Origin: Eubacterium sp.
GTDB taxonomy: Bacteria > Bacillota > Clostridia > Peptostreptococcales > Anaerovoracaceae
Reading direction: 5' to 3'
DNA: 64,000 nucleotides
NCBI GenBank assembly: GCA_017533915.1
Contig: JAFWHX010000013.1
Span: forward strand, 124,001-188,000
Of the stretch, positions 44,202 through 52,075 are shown piece by piece (within the stretch, counting starts at the first letter, position 1; every line of letters begins with the position of its first letter). The position numbers and the translations under genes are program-made. The notes beneath the pieces are model-generated. The model did no database searches and was not told the origin of the DNA. It worked only from the letters and a program-made list of their open reading frames with translations.

Positions 44202-44720
44202 CTAGTATGCAATTCTTCTGGAAATAGTATACATCATATCAGCGATCGCTTCACTGCTCATAGGGAAGTCCGATCTGATCCATTCACGCAGCATGCCAAC
44301 TGTTCCGTTTGCTATATACAGCTGTTTGAAGTGGGCTGTCAGATCATCTGAATTCTCATCAACAGGAACATATCCGTTCATAAGATGGTCCACCAGCCGC
44401 GATGTGAAGCTGCTCCCATTAGTCTCATTGAACAGCGTCTGGACAGTTTTCCTGTTATCTTTAATATAGTCAAAAAAAGCAGTAGTAGCAGCCAGTAGCG
44501 TTTCATTTTTCATCATATTGAGTATCTCGGCAGGAGTAGGGATCTGGTCCAGAAGATCCTGTTCTATCTCAAGTAACAGCTCAGACGGGTCTTTATAATG
44601 ATTATAGAATGTTGACCGGTTCACATCGGCAGCCTCACATATGGCCGTGACGGAAATGTTTATGACATTCTCGTGTTCCATAAGATCCAGCAAAGCTTCT
44701 TTCATTAAATTCTTCGTCAT
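44202..44720 (-). CDS. TetR-family regulator with interrupted N-terminus
   Basis: 172 aa from the ATG at 44720; helix-turn-helix INISVTAICEAADVNRSTFYNHY, then a ligand domain of the DUF-type C-terminal helices (VQTLFNETNGSSF). Related regulators begin about 11 residues earlier. Here that stretch exists: an ATG at 44753 with AGGAG 7 bases upstream reads MTEKYENRRV, then TGA, immediately followed by ATG (TGAATG). So a nonsense change has split the start, and the present protein is probably made by termination-reinitiation. DNA-binding residues are intact. Target unknown. Confidence 0.82.
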   Translation of the reverse strand: MTKNLMKEALLDLMEHENVINISVTAICEAADVNRSTFYNHYKDPSELLLEIEQDLLDQIPTPAEILNMMKNETLLAATTAFFDYIKDNRKTVQTLFNETNGSSFTSRLVDHLMNGYVPVDENSDDLTAHFKQLYIANGTVGMLREWIRSDFPMSSEAIADMMYTISRRIAY

Positions 44721-44795
44721 TCAAACACGCCGGTTTTCGTACTTTTCAGTCATTATAATTCTCCTCTTAAACAACAATATTCGTTATAGTGTAGA

Positions 44796-45088
44796 GTTTA
44801 AAACATAATCAAAAGAACTGTATAGAAGAACTGTCCATTGATGCCATTTCACGTTCAAAGCAAGGCTCTGCTTCTCCGCGTATTGAATTCCGTTTATATA
44901 TCAAAAACAATAACTTACTGCTCAGTATAATGGACCTCGGCAGTAAATTCGATCCAGTCTCATACTATAAACTGCACAGAGATGAAGAACTGACAAGAAA
45001 TATCGGTCTTCGCGCTGTAATAAAAACGGCAAAAGAAGTAAAATACTACAATTCTTTCAACAGCAATAATATAATGTTCTCTCTGTAG
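44796..45088 (+). pseudogene. C-terminal fragment of an anti-sigma-factor-like ATPase (RsbW/HATPase_c_2)
   Basis: An open frame without start codon on the plus strand encodes RIEFRLYIKNNNLLLSIMDL, GSKFDPVSYY and ends RNIGLRAVIKTAKEVKYYNS-FNSNNIMFSL. The D-x-G-x-x-FDP box, the N-IGLRAV segment and the final Tyr/Asn-rich strand are those of serine-kinase ATPases that control SpoIIE-type phosphatases. An in-frame TAG closes it upstream at the truncated end, where the N-box helix is missing. It is a relic. Confidence 0.7.
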
Positions 45089-45130
45089 GCAGAAACAGAT
45101 ACATCCAGGAAAATGCTGGTTCGACTCTCC

Positions 45131-45937
45131 TCATCTCGTTTCTAAATTATCCCCCGCTCCTGTCCTGATCAGATGTCCTTCCTGTATCGCTGCGAATGTT
45201 GCCACAGCGCTGACAAATGCTCCGCTGTATTTCAGATCGATAATCGTTAATGTCAGCGGAAGCGCGAAAAGCAGCACTCCAGTCACCTTATTCATTTTTG
45301 TGTGCAGGGAAACCATTTCCCTTCGTATTACATATCCTGAAATCAAGTTGATTGCTTTGATCGCGGCAATAACGATGATCCAGATGATAAGCCAGGTCGG
45401 TGCGTGAATGGCAGGAATCAGTTTTATCAGACACACAACGACAAAAACAAAATCAGCCGCTGTGTCGAGTTTCGACCCAAACGCGCTGGCAGTTCCGGTT
45501 TTCCTCGCTACAGCCCCGTCTATCATATCGCTGACCCCGGCAATGATATACAATGTATAGAACGCTGGTGAAAACACAGGGCAGAACAATAAAGCAATAC
45601 TGCAAATGATCCTGATTCCAGTTATGATATTTGCAATGTTAAAGTTGAATTTTTCAATTGTCGTTCCCGCTTTCTGGAACTCAGAAAGGCTTTGCTGATC
45701 TACCGGCATTATGCAAAAATGCATCCTTGAGCCGATCTCATAATATAGATACACTCCAACTCCATTCGTATAAAACAACAGCGGAGGTATAGCATTCTCA
45801 CCATATTCCTGATCATGCTGAACCACATTTTCATTCTGCTGCTCCTCTGACGCAGCATTCTTCTTCTCGCCACATGAAGCAAGACAAATTGTAAAAATGA
45901 TGATCAGGCATATTAACATTCCAGTTCTTCTAATCAT
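45131..45937 (-). CDS. lipoprotein-CDP-alcohol phosphatidyltransferase fusion
   Basis: 268 aa with two unlike parts in one frame. Residues 1-100: signal peptide with lipobox LASC and a short extracellular domain (ENAIPPLLFYTNGVGVYLYY). Residues about 101-260: a CDP-alcohol phosphatidyltransferase, starting NIANIITGIRIICS as such enzymes normally do at their own first residues, with the full metal motif DG-x2-AR-x8-G-x3-D-x3-D in DMIDGAVARKTG and FGSKLDTAADF, and four further membrane segments. The catalytic motif is complete. Its ATG overlaps the bile-acid-symporter-like gene stop (ATGA). It may be a deletion-made chimera or a true fusion. Confidence 0.8.
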   Translation of the reverse strand: MIRRTGMLICLIIIFTICLASCGEKKNAASEEQQNENVVQHDQEYGENAIPPLLFYTNGVGVYLYYEIGSRMHFCIMPVDQQSLSEFQKAGTTIEKFNFNIANIITGIRIICSIALLFCPVFSPAFYTLYIIAGVSDMIDGAVARKTGTASAFGSKLDTAADFVFVVVCLIKLIPAIHAPTWLIIWIIVIAAIKAINLISGYVIRREMVSLHTKMNKVTGVLLFALPLTLTIIDLKYSGAFVSAVATFAAIQEGHLIRTGAGDNLETR

Positions 45938-46881
45938 GCATTTTCACCCCAAATAAAACGGTTATATATGTTGGCCAGAACAGCTCCCGATATATTATGC
46001 CATACTGAGAACACAGCCCCGGGAACAGTGGCCATCGAAAGATCCGGGAACGCCGTTCCTGCGAGAGACGTCGCGAGCCCCGAGTTCTGCATCCCTATTT
46101 CGATAGAAAGCGCCTTCGTCTTTGAAAAGTCGAGCTTCAGAAGCTTCCCGAGACCGAATCCGCACGCGTACCCCATAAGGTTATGCAGCACTACGACTGC
46201 GAATATCACGGCTCCTGTGCTCATTATCTTCTCAGCGTTATGCGACACGACCGCCATTATGATCAGGCAGATCGATATTACTGATATCATCGGAAGTATC
46301 TTAACGAAAGGTTCCGTATACTTCCCGAGAAAGCGATTGATACATAACCCGATCACGACCGGTATTATCACCACCTGTATTATCGAAACAAACATGCTCA
46401 CGGCGTCTACTTCCACGCTCTTATGCAGGAACAGGTAAGTTATTGCCGGGGTAATGACAGGCGCGAGCACCGTATTTACAGAAGTCATACCGACTGAGAG
46501 CGCGACGTCCCCTCCCGAAAGATACGTTATGACGTTGCTCGCTGTTCCTCCCGGGCACGCCCCTACCAGGATGACCCCGGCGAGCAGCGCGGTGTCTAAT
46601 CCGAACAAGATCCCGAGCCCGAATGCGAGGAGCGGCATAACAGTGAACTGACTCACGCATCCTAAAATGATGTATTTCGGATGGCTGAGTATGTATCTGA
46701 AGTCCTCAACCTTAAGAGTAAGACCCATGCCGAACATGACCAGCATCAAAAGGTAGTTTATCCACTCGGTCCTGACCCATATTGCCGCTTTCGGCACGAA
46801 TAGAGACAGAGCGGCGACAAGAAGCACTATCACCGCCATGTATCTTCCTATGAACTGGCTTATCTTCTCCAATGTCTTCAT
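45934..46881 (-). CDS. bile acid:sodium symporter (BASS) family transporter
   Basis: 315 aa, about nine membrane segments. LLMLVMFGMGLTLKVEDF, GACPGGTASNVITYLSGGDVALSVGMTSV and IEIGMQNSGLATSLA are the family's characteristic segments (the second and third line the Na+ and substrate sites). BASS members in bacteria move bile acids, pantoate or other organic anions with Na+. The ribosome site is weak. It is translationally coupled to the downstream lipoprotein-phosphatidyltransferase gene. Confidence 0.92.
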   Translation of the reverse strand: MKTLEKISQFIGRYMAVIVLLVAALSLFVPKAAIWVRTEWINYLLMLVMFGMGLTLKVEDFRYILSHPKYIILGCVSQFTVMPLLAFGLGILFGLDTALLAGVILVGACPGGTASNVITYLSGGDVALSVGMTSVNTVLAPVITPAITYLFLHKSVEVDAVSMFVSIIQVVIIPVVIGLCINRFLGKYTEPFVKILPMISVISICLIIMAVVSHNAEKIMSTGAVIFAVVVLHNLMGYACGFGLGKLLKLDFSKTKALSIEIGMQNSGLATSLAGTAFPDLSMATVPGAVFSVWHNISGAVLANIYNRFIWGENA

Positions 46882-46907
46882 TTCAGGCTATCTTTACCCC
46901 GCTCACA

Positions 46908-47489
46908 TCATCCACACACAGAAAGGTTTTTGTCAGTTTTGAAGAATGGACATTTCTCTCCAATGCACTGTTGGTTCAGGTCAGAGAATTCACATTCTTG
47001 CTCTTCGTAAACAAGCTTCACATCATAGTGACAGTTGACATAGTCTATTGCGTTTTTAAATGCGATCATCGCATCTCTTTTGCAGCATCTCGGGCCGTTT
47101 ATCCTTCCCAGCTCTTCCATCGCTGCCGAGGTGAAGGACATATGCTCCCCCCAGCTTCCATCCTGTGAAAGTGGGCCCGTGCCGTCAATTATCGAAAGCG
47201 CCGCTCCAATAGATGTTACAGCTCCGCAAACTCCCCAAAGTCCGCACATTGCACCCGGCATTTTAAGGCCTTCTTTAAGTATTTTGCTGAGGCTTGTGTC
47301 CAGATCTATCTGCCCTCCCGCATTATGAAACGCCACAAGAAGACTGGCGCCGTCCAGGACATGATGCTCAGGACCATTTACGCTTATATAATCCTTGCCG
47401 GCCATATGCCTGAATATAGCTACCGGGCTGCAGCTGTCTTCACTTTTTATATCTTCTATTATTCTTTCACCTTTTTCTTCAATAGTCAT
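46908..47489 (-). CDS. DUF5714-like cysteine-rich protein
   Basis: 193 aa. Contains PGAMCGLWGVCGAVTSIGAA, a GPRCCKRD motif and a C-terminal CxxxxCxxF cluster (QQCIGEKCPFF), with about nine Cys overall. This pattern matches DUF5714, an uncharacterised family common in anaerobes and often annotated near methyltransferases; the Cys may hold an iron-sulfur cluster. Several ATGs are possible; 47489 is the best placed behind GGGTGAAC. It lies between the BASS transporter and GNAT genes. Confidence 0.75.
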   Translation of the reverse strand: MTIEEKGERIIEDIKSEDSCSPVAIFRHMAGKDYISVNGPEHHVLDGASLLVAFHNAGGQIDLDTSLSKILKEGLKMPGAMCGLWGVCGAVTSIGAALSIIDGTGPLSQDGSWGEHMSFTSAAMEELGRINGPRCCKRDAMIAFKNAIDYVNCHYDVKLVYEEQECEFSDLNQQCIGEKCPFFKTDKNLSVCG

Positions 47490-47526
47490 CATGTTCACCC
47501 ACAAAATTCTATTGTTCATCAAAGAT

Positions 47527-47583
47527 TTACAGTGTACATACCTTCCAAATATTCTTATTTGTTATTTCCTCAAACCTTATCAT
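47527..47583 (-). pseudogene. 18-codon N-terminal stub of a GNAT acetyltransferase
   Basis: ATG with AGGAGGG 6-8 bases upstream reads MIRFEEITNKNIWKVCTL and then stops. These 18 residues are identical to the start of the GNAT at 30432-30911. The rest of the gene is gone, but the translation start signals remain in front of the DUF5714-like gene. Confidence 0.85.
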
Positions 47584-47604
47584 TATAGTCCCTCCTGTAA
47601 AGCA

Positions 47605-48105
47605 TCATATTTGTTTTTCAGCCACAAGCTTCGTCCAGCCATTAACATCGGCTTCCGAAATAATCTCAAATCCGTTTTTCTTCCAGAAATGAGTTGATTG
47701 CGGATTTCCTTTATCTATTGCCAACCGAACTGCTGTTTTTCCAATCGACCTCAAATAATCTATAACTTCGCTGATTATAGCTGTCCCTATCTGATTTCCC
47801 TGATATGTCGGGTTCATCATAAAGAATCCAATATACGCAATCCCTGCATTTGGATATCCATCGATCAGATCCATAACTGCCACTAACGTGTTATCTTCGT
47901 AGAACCCCACATAATACTTATCAGACATCGAGATATCTGGTGGCGTAATATGTAAATCATTAAAGACCTGTTCTAAAGTAGGCTTCGCTTCGCAATATTG
48001 ATAAAACAGTGCATTGCCAGAACATAGATCCAAAATGCTTTCAGCATCCAAATCCCCCATTTTGCGTACTTCATATTTTGTGCTAAGTTTCAGAACGTTT
48101 ATCAT
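47605..48105 (-). CDS. GNAT-family N-acetyltransferase
   Basis: 166 aa. The acetyl-CoA loop is NPTYQGNQIGTAIISEVIDYL, followed by VRLAIDKGNPQSTHFWKKNGFE. It resembles the YkkB/aminoglycoside-like GNATs. The ATG overlaps the stop of the preceding GNAT tail fragment by 4 bases (ATGA), so its translation probably depends on the fragment's or the ABC-F gene's read-through. Substrate unknown. Confidence 0.9.
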   Translation of the reverse strand: MINVLKLSTKYEVRKMGDLDAESILDLCSGNALFYQYCEAKPTLEQVFNDLHITPPDISMSDKYYVGFYEDNTLVAVMDLIDGYPNAGIAYIGFFMMNPTYQGNQIGTAIISEVIDYLRSIGKTAVRLAIDKGNPQSTHFWKKNGFEIISEADVNGWTKLVAEKQI

Positions 48106-48245
48106 TGAATATCCTCACATACTAGACGCATGTCAAATGCTTTCTTTGATTTCCCGTTAAAGCCCTTGCTCTCATAAAACTGATGTGCCTCTGTGTTGAA
48201 GTTAATCTTCGGTATTCCATTTCTCACAATCTCCTTCAACTCTCT
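48102..48245 (-). pseudogene. C-terminal fragment of a GNAT acetyltransferase
   Basis: About 46 codons encode RELKEIVRNGIPKINFN and TEAHQFYESKGFNGKSKKAF, the last strands of a GNAT domain. The open frame continues upstream only as an out-of-frame reading of the ABC-F gene end, so the fragment has no start of its own. It abuts the ABC-F stop and overlaps the next GNAT start. Confidence 0.75.
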
Positions 48246-49806
48246 ATTTGTATATGCGTACAGTTTTTGTCGCCATTTCCTCTGCGAATCTGACATCATG
48301 TTCAACGATCAGCATCGTCGGACTGTATTCCTGAATAAGTTTTTCAAGCTGCATACGTGAAAAAACATCCACATAATTCAGCGGTTCGTCCCAGATATAC
48401 AGATGAGCCGGTGTAAGAAGACTGGTCGCTATCAAAACCTTCTTCTTCTGCCCTTCTGAAAAGTCTTCGATCTTCTTATCGAACTGTGTCTGCTCGAGCG
48501 CCAGTATCCAAAGCACTGCGAGAAACAGACTATAGTCCAGACCGTTCTCCATGGCGTACGTTTTGAGATCGCCATGAAGATGTGATGTGTCCTGGCTTAT
48601 ATATGAGATCTTCAAATGGCTCGCTGTCTGAAGTGTTCCTTCAAGTACCATATCGCCTGCGTCAGCAGCACTTCGTGAAACCGTTAAACTTCCGGTATCA
48701 GAGGCTCTGGCCGAAGCCAGTATGGCTTTGATGAGGCTGGACTTCCCGCAGCCGTTTCTCCCTTCAAGAAAAACGCGTTCTCCGTTCCTGATCTCGAATG
48801 AAAGCCCTGTGAATACAGGCTCGTCTGCGTCGGCATACTTTAATGACAGGTCACGCGCTTCGACCAGTCTGTCTTTGAAATGCTTCAATGGTGAGAGCTT
48901 AAGGTCTCTGATTTGTTCGACATCATCGAGCAGTCCTTCCTGCTCTTTGATGCTCTTCTCAAGTCGTTGTTCATACGCCTTGACACGCGACTCCATTTTT
49001 TTCGTCTTAGAACCTATATATGGCCTGGCCATGCCGCGGTCGTGCTCTTTGATCGGGTCGTATCCGATCTTCGTGCTCTCACTCTTCGAGGCCCAGTGCT
49101 GGCTTTGCGTCATGGCCCCTTTCAGACGTTTTATCTCCTTAGCATGTTTCTCGTTCTCTGCTTTGGCGAAAGAGTCAGATCTTTCTTTGTTGGCCCACCA
49201 GGAGCTGAAGTTGCCCACCTGCACCTCGATCGTAGAACGCTGTAATACGAGCACGTGATCTACGCATGCATCGAGAAGGTCTCTGTCGTGAGACACCAGA
49301 ATGAAACCTTTCTTGCCAGAAAGATAGTTCTTCACGATTTCGCGGGCATCTCTATCCAGATGGTTCGTCGGTTCGTCGATAAGGAGAAAGTCATTTTCTC
49401 CCGCGAAGAGCACAGCAAGCATGACCTTTGTCTTCTCGCCAAAGCTCAGTGTGCTCAAAGGTCTGTATAATAGATCAGCCCCCATAGAAAGATCGGACAG
49501 TTCTCGCATTACGCGCCAGCTCTCCACTCCCGGTTTCCACATATCCATCAGGTCTTCCGCTGTCCTGTCACTATCTTCAGGTGAAACATCGTACGGGAAA
49601 TAGTCACATGGAACGTCCATTGCGATCGTCCCACTGTATTCGTACTTTCCGAGCAGGAGATTCAGGAACGTCGTTTTGCCCTTTCCGTTTCGCCCGATGA
49701 ACCCCAGCTTCCAGGACGTATCGATCGAAAATGAAACATGCTCAAATATCGGGTCGAAGCTGCCCTCATATGAAAATGTAAGATCATTTACCTTTATCTG
49801 TGCCAC
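48244..49806 (-). CDS. ABC-F family protein, Lsa/Vga-like (ribosome protection type)
   Basis: 520 aa with two ATPase domains and no membrane segments. First domain: Walker A GRNGKGKTT, signature LSFGEKTKV, Walker B LLIDEPTNHLD. An interdomain linker with coiled-coil (about 210-320) follows; second domain: GRNGCGKSS, DFSEGQKKK, YIWDEPLNYVD. NIDTSWKLGFIGRNG-type N-terminus (here SIDTSWKLGFIGRNGKGKT) is typical of Lsa-like proteins that displace lincosamides, streptogramins A and pleuromutilins from ribosomes. The short linker and missing C-terminal extension fit that group. Start is GTG. A cytoplasmic non-resistance ABC-F is the alternative. Confidence 0.85.
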   Translation of the reverse strand: MAQIKVNDLTFSYEGSFDPIFEHVSFSIDTSWKLGFIGRNGKGKTTFLNLLLGKYEYSGTIAMDVPCDYFPYDVSPEDSDRTAEDLMDMWKPGVESWRVMRELSDLSMGADLLYRPLSTLSFGEKTKVMLAVLFAGENDFLLIDEPTNHLDRDAREIVKNYLSGKKGFILVSHDRDLLDACVDHVLVLQRSTIEVQVGNFSSWWANKERSDSFAKAENEKHAKEIKRLKGAMTQSQHWASKSESTKIGYDPIKEHDRGMARPYIGSKTKKMESRVKAYEQRLEKSIKEQEGLLDDVEQIRDLKLSPLKHFKDRLVEARDLSLKYADADEPVFTGLSFEIRNGERVFLEGRNGCGKSSLIKAILASARASDTGSLTVSRSAADAGDMVLEGTLQTASHLKISYISQDTSHLHGDLKTYAMENGLDYSLFLAVLWILALEQTQFDKKIEDFSEGQKKKVLIATSLLTPAHLYIWDEPLNYVDVFSRMQLEKLIQEYSPTMLIVEHDVRFAEEMATKTVRIYK

Positions 49807-49850
49807 TTCTCATCTGTCCTCTTTATATTGACACATCGACAAGCCGGAAA

Positions 49851-50198
49851 TTATATAAGAGTATAACCTCTGAACCCGCGCACGGAATAGTACGAATCCG
49901 CCCCGTTATGAAATATGAAAACCATTCCATAACGTCGCTCACAGAACAGCGCACCGCCCTTGCCGCGAATATTATCCGGCGTAGCGATCCAACTCGACGT
50001 TTTCAAATCAAATTCACCGAGACTTTGTAATCGGCGATATAGTTCCTCCGTCATGATCGAAACGCCGCTTTCCTCCATCCTTCTCAAAACATCCTTTGAG
50101 CCTGGATGTTCAAGTAAACGTTTCTCCACGTCAAGCCAGCTCAGTTCCATATGAAGATTCTTATTATCCTGAAACCTGGCTTTTAATATTTCTAACAT
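49851..50198 (-). CDS. DUF4256-family protein with apparent internal deletion
   Basis: 115 aa. Both ends match DUF4256: the start MLEILKARFQDNKNLHMEL and the end from EFDLKTSSWIATPDNIRGKG through ALFCERRYGMVFIFHNGA to YYSVRGFRG. Family members are about 185 aa long; here the central part between RRMEESG and VSIMTEELYRRL is missing in frame, about 70 residues. GGAGG precedes the ATG, so it may still be expressed. Function of the family is unknown. Confidence 0.8.
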   Translation of the reverse strand: MLEILKARFQDNKNLHMELSWLDVEKRLLEHPGSKDVLRRMEESGVSIMTEELYRRLQSLGEFDLKTSSWIATPDNIRGKGGALFCERRYGMVFIFHNGADSYYSVRGFRGYTLI

Positions 50199-50224
50199 GG
50201 TTTTCCCCTCCGATCCCCGATCTA

Positions 50225-50310
50225 CTTGTATCTATTATACCCACTCACATAATGTAATGTGCCGCACCTCGCATAAGATGCGGCTCAAAGGTGGTGGAGA
50301 TGACGGGAAT
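50225..50310 (-). other. boundary module, copy 1: tRNA/tmRNA-3'-end-like sequence, degenerate terminator, promoter
   Basis: Reading on the minus strand: GATTCCCGTCATCTCCACCA (the usual last 20 bases of a tmRNA or tRNA, 50311-50292), then GAGCCGCATC...TGCGGC (50284-50261, stem kept but T tract lost), then TATGTGAGTGG-TATAAT. A close relative lies at 51445-51526. Together they separate the DUF4256, GNAT and frameshifted GNAT genes. Confidence 0.65.
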
Positions 50311-50314
50311 CTAT

Positions 50315-50845
50315 CTATTTCATTCTTTTTTCAAACCGGAACATTCCATCTTGACCATCATCATTTATCTGCCCCGCTGTATCCAGATCATTTGGGTCAG
50401 GATGATGGCTGTTTAAAAACTCAACAATATGAAATCCACAACAATTCACATAAAAGTGGATGTTCCGTTTTTCAAAGTATGGTGTTACCGTCTCCCATAC
50501 GTTCACTTCTGGATGCAATCTTTCCACTGCACACCAAGCTGCATAGCCAATTCCTTTGCTATGAACGTATGGAGAAACAAACAACAAATCAAGATCACCG
50601 TGCTCACCATCTGTTCTGATGACGAGGCCGCCGACAGGTTTTCCGTCCTGCATGATCCGATATGCCTCACCACAGTCAATAGATTCCTCTATCGTACTGC
50701 GCGAGATGATCTCACCCTCCTCTTCAAAGTGGTCATCTCTTCGACCGAATTCTTCCAGGGCGCCATAGTTAAAAGCTTCCTGATTATCCTTTATAAATTG
50801 TTCCCGATCATTCCTCGTTAATCGAACAAGAGTTACCTTTTCCAA
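50315..50845 (-). CDS. GNAT-family N-acetyltransferase
   Basis: 176 aa. DLDLLFVSPYVHSKGIGYAAWCAVERLHP is the acetyl-CoA loop, preceded by GGLVIRTDGEHG; the late part YFEKRNIHFYVNCCGFHIVE is the usual NHFYxxxGF segment. TTG start at 50845 with GGAGG 8 bases upstream. Its stop lies 4 bases from the tRNA/tmRNA-like end of boundary copy 1. Substrate unknown. Confidence 0.9.
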   Translation of the reverse strand: MEKVTLVRLTRNDREQFIKDNQEAFNYGALEEFGRRDDHFEEEGEIISRSTIEESIDCGEAYRIMQDGKPVGGLVIRTDGEHGDLDLLFVSPYVHSKGIGYAAWCAVERLHPEVNVWETVTPYFEKRNIHFYVNCCGFHIVEFLNSHHPDPNDLDTAGQINDDGQDGMFRFEKRMK

Positions 50846-50873
50846 CTATACTGCCTCCACAAACTGGAATATG

Positions 50874-51409
50874 TCATCGTGAAATATGTATTTTATACAT
50901 TCCAAAAGAGAAGTTGCTTAAGAGTATTTCGTACTCTTTCGGATCAAAGTGGTCCATATCAGATGCTAACACAGAATAAACTTCACCATTATGAAAGAAT
51001 CTGCATCCGGTATCAAAAATACTGTTTTTACTATAGAAGAGGATTCTCTTCTCTCGCTGCAATGCATTTTCTGCAGAAGGATTAAGAGACTCAACATTCA
51101 AAACGATGATCTTTGCTGTATGTAGTTTCAGCCAGTCGAGTATTTTGTTCCATAGCCTTTTGATCTGATCCGGTCATTTACTGCCAGATAGAATACAAAG
51201 ATATATTTTTCATCCTCAGCCGTATACAAGATTCCGCAGAATTGTTCATCCTCATAAAAAGCCCTGAAATTAAAGCTTTTGCGAAAAGCCAGTATCTTCA
51301 GCAACCACATCGGTATCTGCTCATTCTGTGGGAAAGCAGTATTCATTAACCGACAAATATCCGGGTATTCTTTTAACCTCCCGGATGCCTTTTTAGCTAT
51401 CATTGCCAT
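50874..51409 (-). pseudogene. frameshifted GNAT acetyltransferase
   Basis: The first frame starts at the ATG at 51409 (AGGA 8 bases upstream) and gives AMIAKKASGRLKEYPDICRL through FVFYLAVNDRIRSKGYGTK, reaching the acetyl-CoA loop. It then runs into TGA at 51128. With one extra base in the A run near 51142, the frame continues ILDWLKLHTAKIIVLNVESL and through the open stretch 51101-50874 (CRFFHNGEVYSVLASDMDHF). So one A has been lost from a homopolymer. It may be a true mutation or a base-calling error. Confidence 0.8.
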
Positions 51410-51444
51410 AGTATCTATCCTGACAAATTGTGATTTGGTTAAAC

Positions 51445-51526
51445 CTATTATACCACTCACATAATACAAAAACCGCATCTCGTATAAGATGCGGCTCGAA
51501 TGTGGTGGAAGTGAGGGGAATCGAAG
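51445..51526 (-). other. boundary module, copy 2: tRNA-3'-end-like sequence, terminator, promoter
   Basis: Minus strand: TTCGATTCCCCTCACTTCCA plus CCA (51524-51503), then CCGCATCT / AGATGCGG (51494-51473) with T5, then TATTATGTGAGTGGTATAAT, an extended -10 that is placed to drive the frameshifted GNAT gene. Same order and spacing as copy 1. The first part is the 22-bp direct repeat found again at 60347. Confidence 0.7.
51505..51526. repeat. 22-bp direct repeat, left copy (possible attachment site)
   Basis: Identical in all 22 bases to 60347-60368. On the minus strand it reads as the T-loop and acceptor end of a tRNA or tmRNA. Sequences on both sides differ from those of the right copy. Confidence 0.7.
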
Positions 51527-51790
51527 CTCCTTGCGGCATTGAAATTTCAACATTTTGGGTGCTTAGCTTATGGCTTTTCGCTTTATTCGTACACAATCTT
51601 ATGATGTGCAACACTTATCATGTGAGGAGATAAGGCATTCAACTTAATATCCACACCACTCCCTGCAGCGCATATAACTATAATATGCTTTTATTTAAAG
51701 CCGAAAATTACATAGAAGAGTCCACTTAAGACTCTACCTAGCTCATTATCTCGGTCAAGAATTATTTTGTATACTGTCTGATCTTCTCTA

Positions 51791-51913
51791 TCATATACCG
51801 CCACCCTTGAAACTTGCCGGAGAAATAGTAAGCAGCTTCCATACCTCCTCAAGTTTATCGTTCCATGTGTCGAATGTATTGTTCAAATGCTGAACTACCC
51901 AGTTGTCAGACAT
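51791..51913 (-). pseudogene. N-terminal fragment of a conjugation membrane protein (TrbL/VirB6-like, Tn1549-type)
   Basis: ATG at 51913 with GGAGG 9 bases upstream reads MSDNWVVQHLNNTFDTWNDK and LEEVWKLLTISPASFKGGG, then stops. This is the usual N-terminus of the VirB6/TrbL-like protein in Clostridial Tn1549-type elements, whose membrane region should follow. Instead the next frame holds QVSRVAVYDREDQTVYKIIL through LSGLFYVIFGFK, a C-terminal piece of another protein. The two are a deletion scar of a conjugative element. The rest of 51639-52075 shows no gene. Confidence 0.65.
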
Positions 51914-52075
51914 ACATTTCAACCTCCTTCCCTGCTTGATTTAGGTATTATAAAAGCCGGTCAGCATCGCTGCCGACTGGCTATGTAGTAGTAATAAAAA
52001 GCTTATATTAATTATTCAATTTGTTAATTCAACTTTTACTGTTCATTATTCAGGCTCACTCAACCGCAAGTGTTA

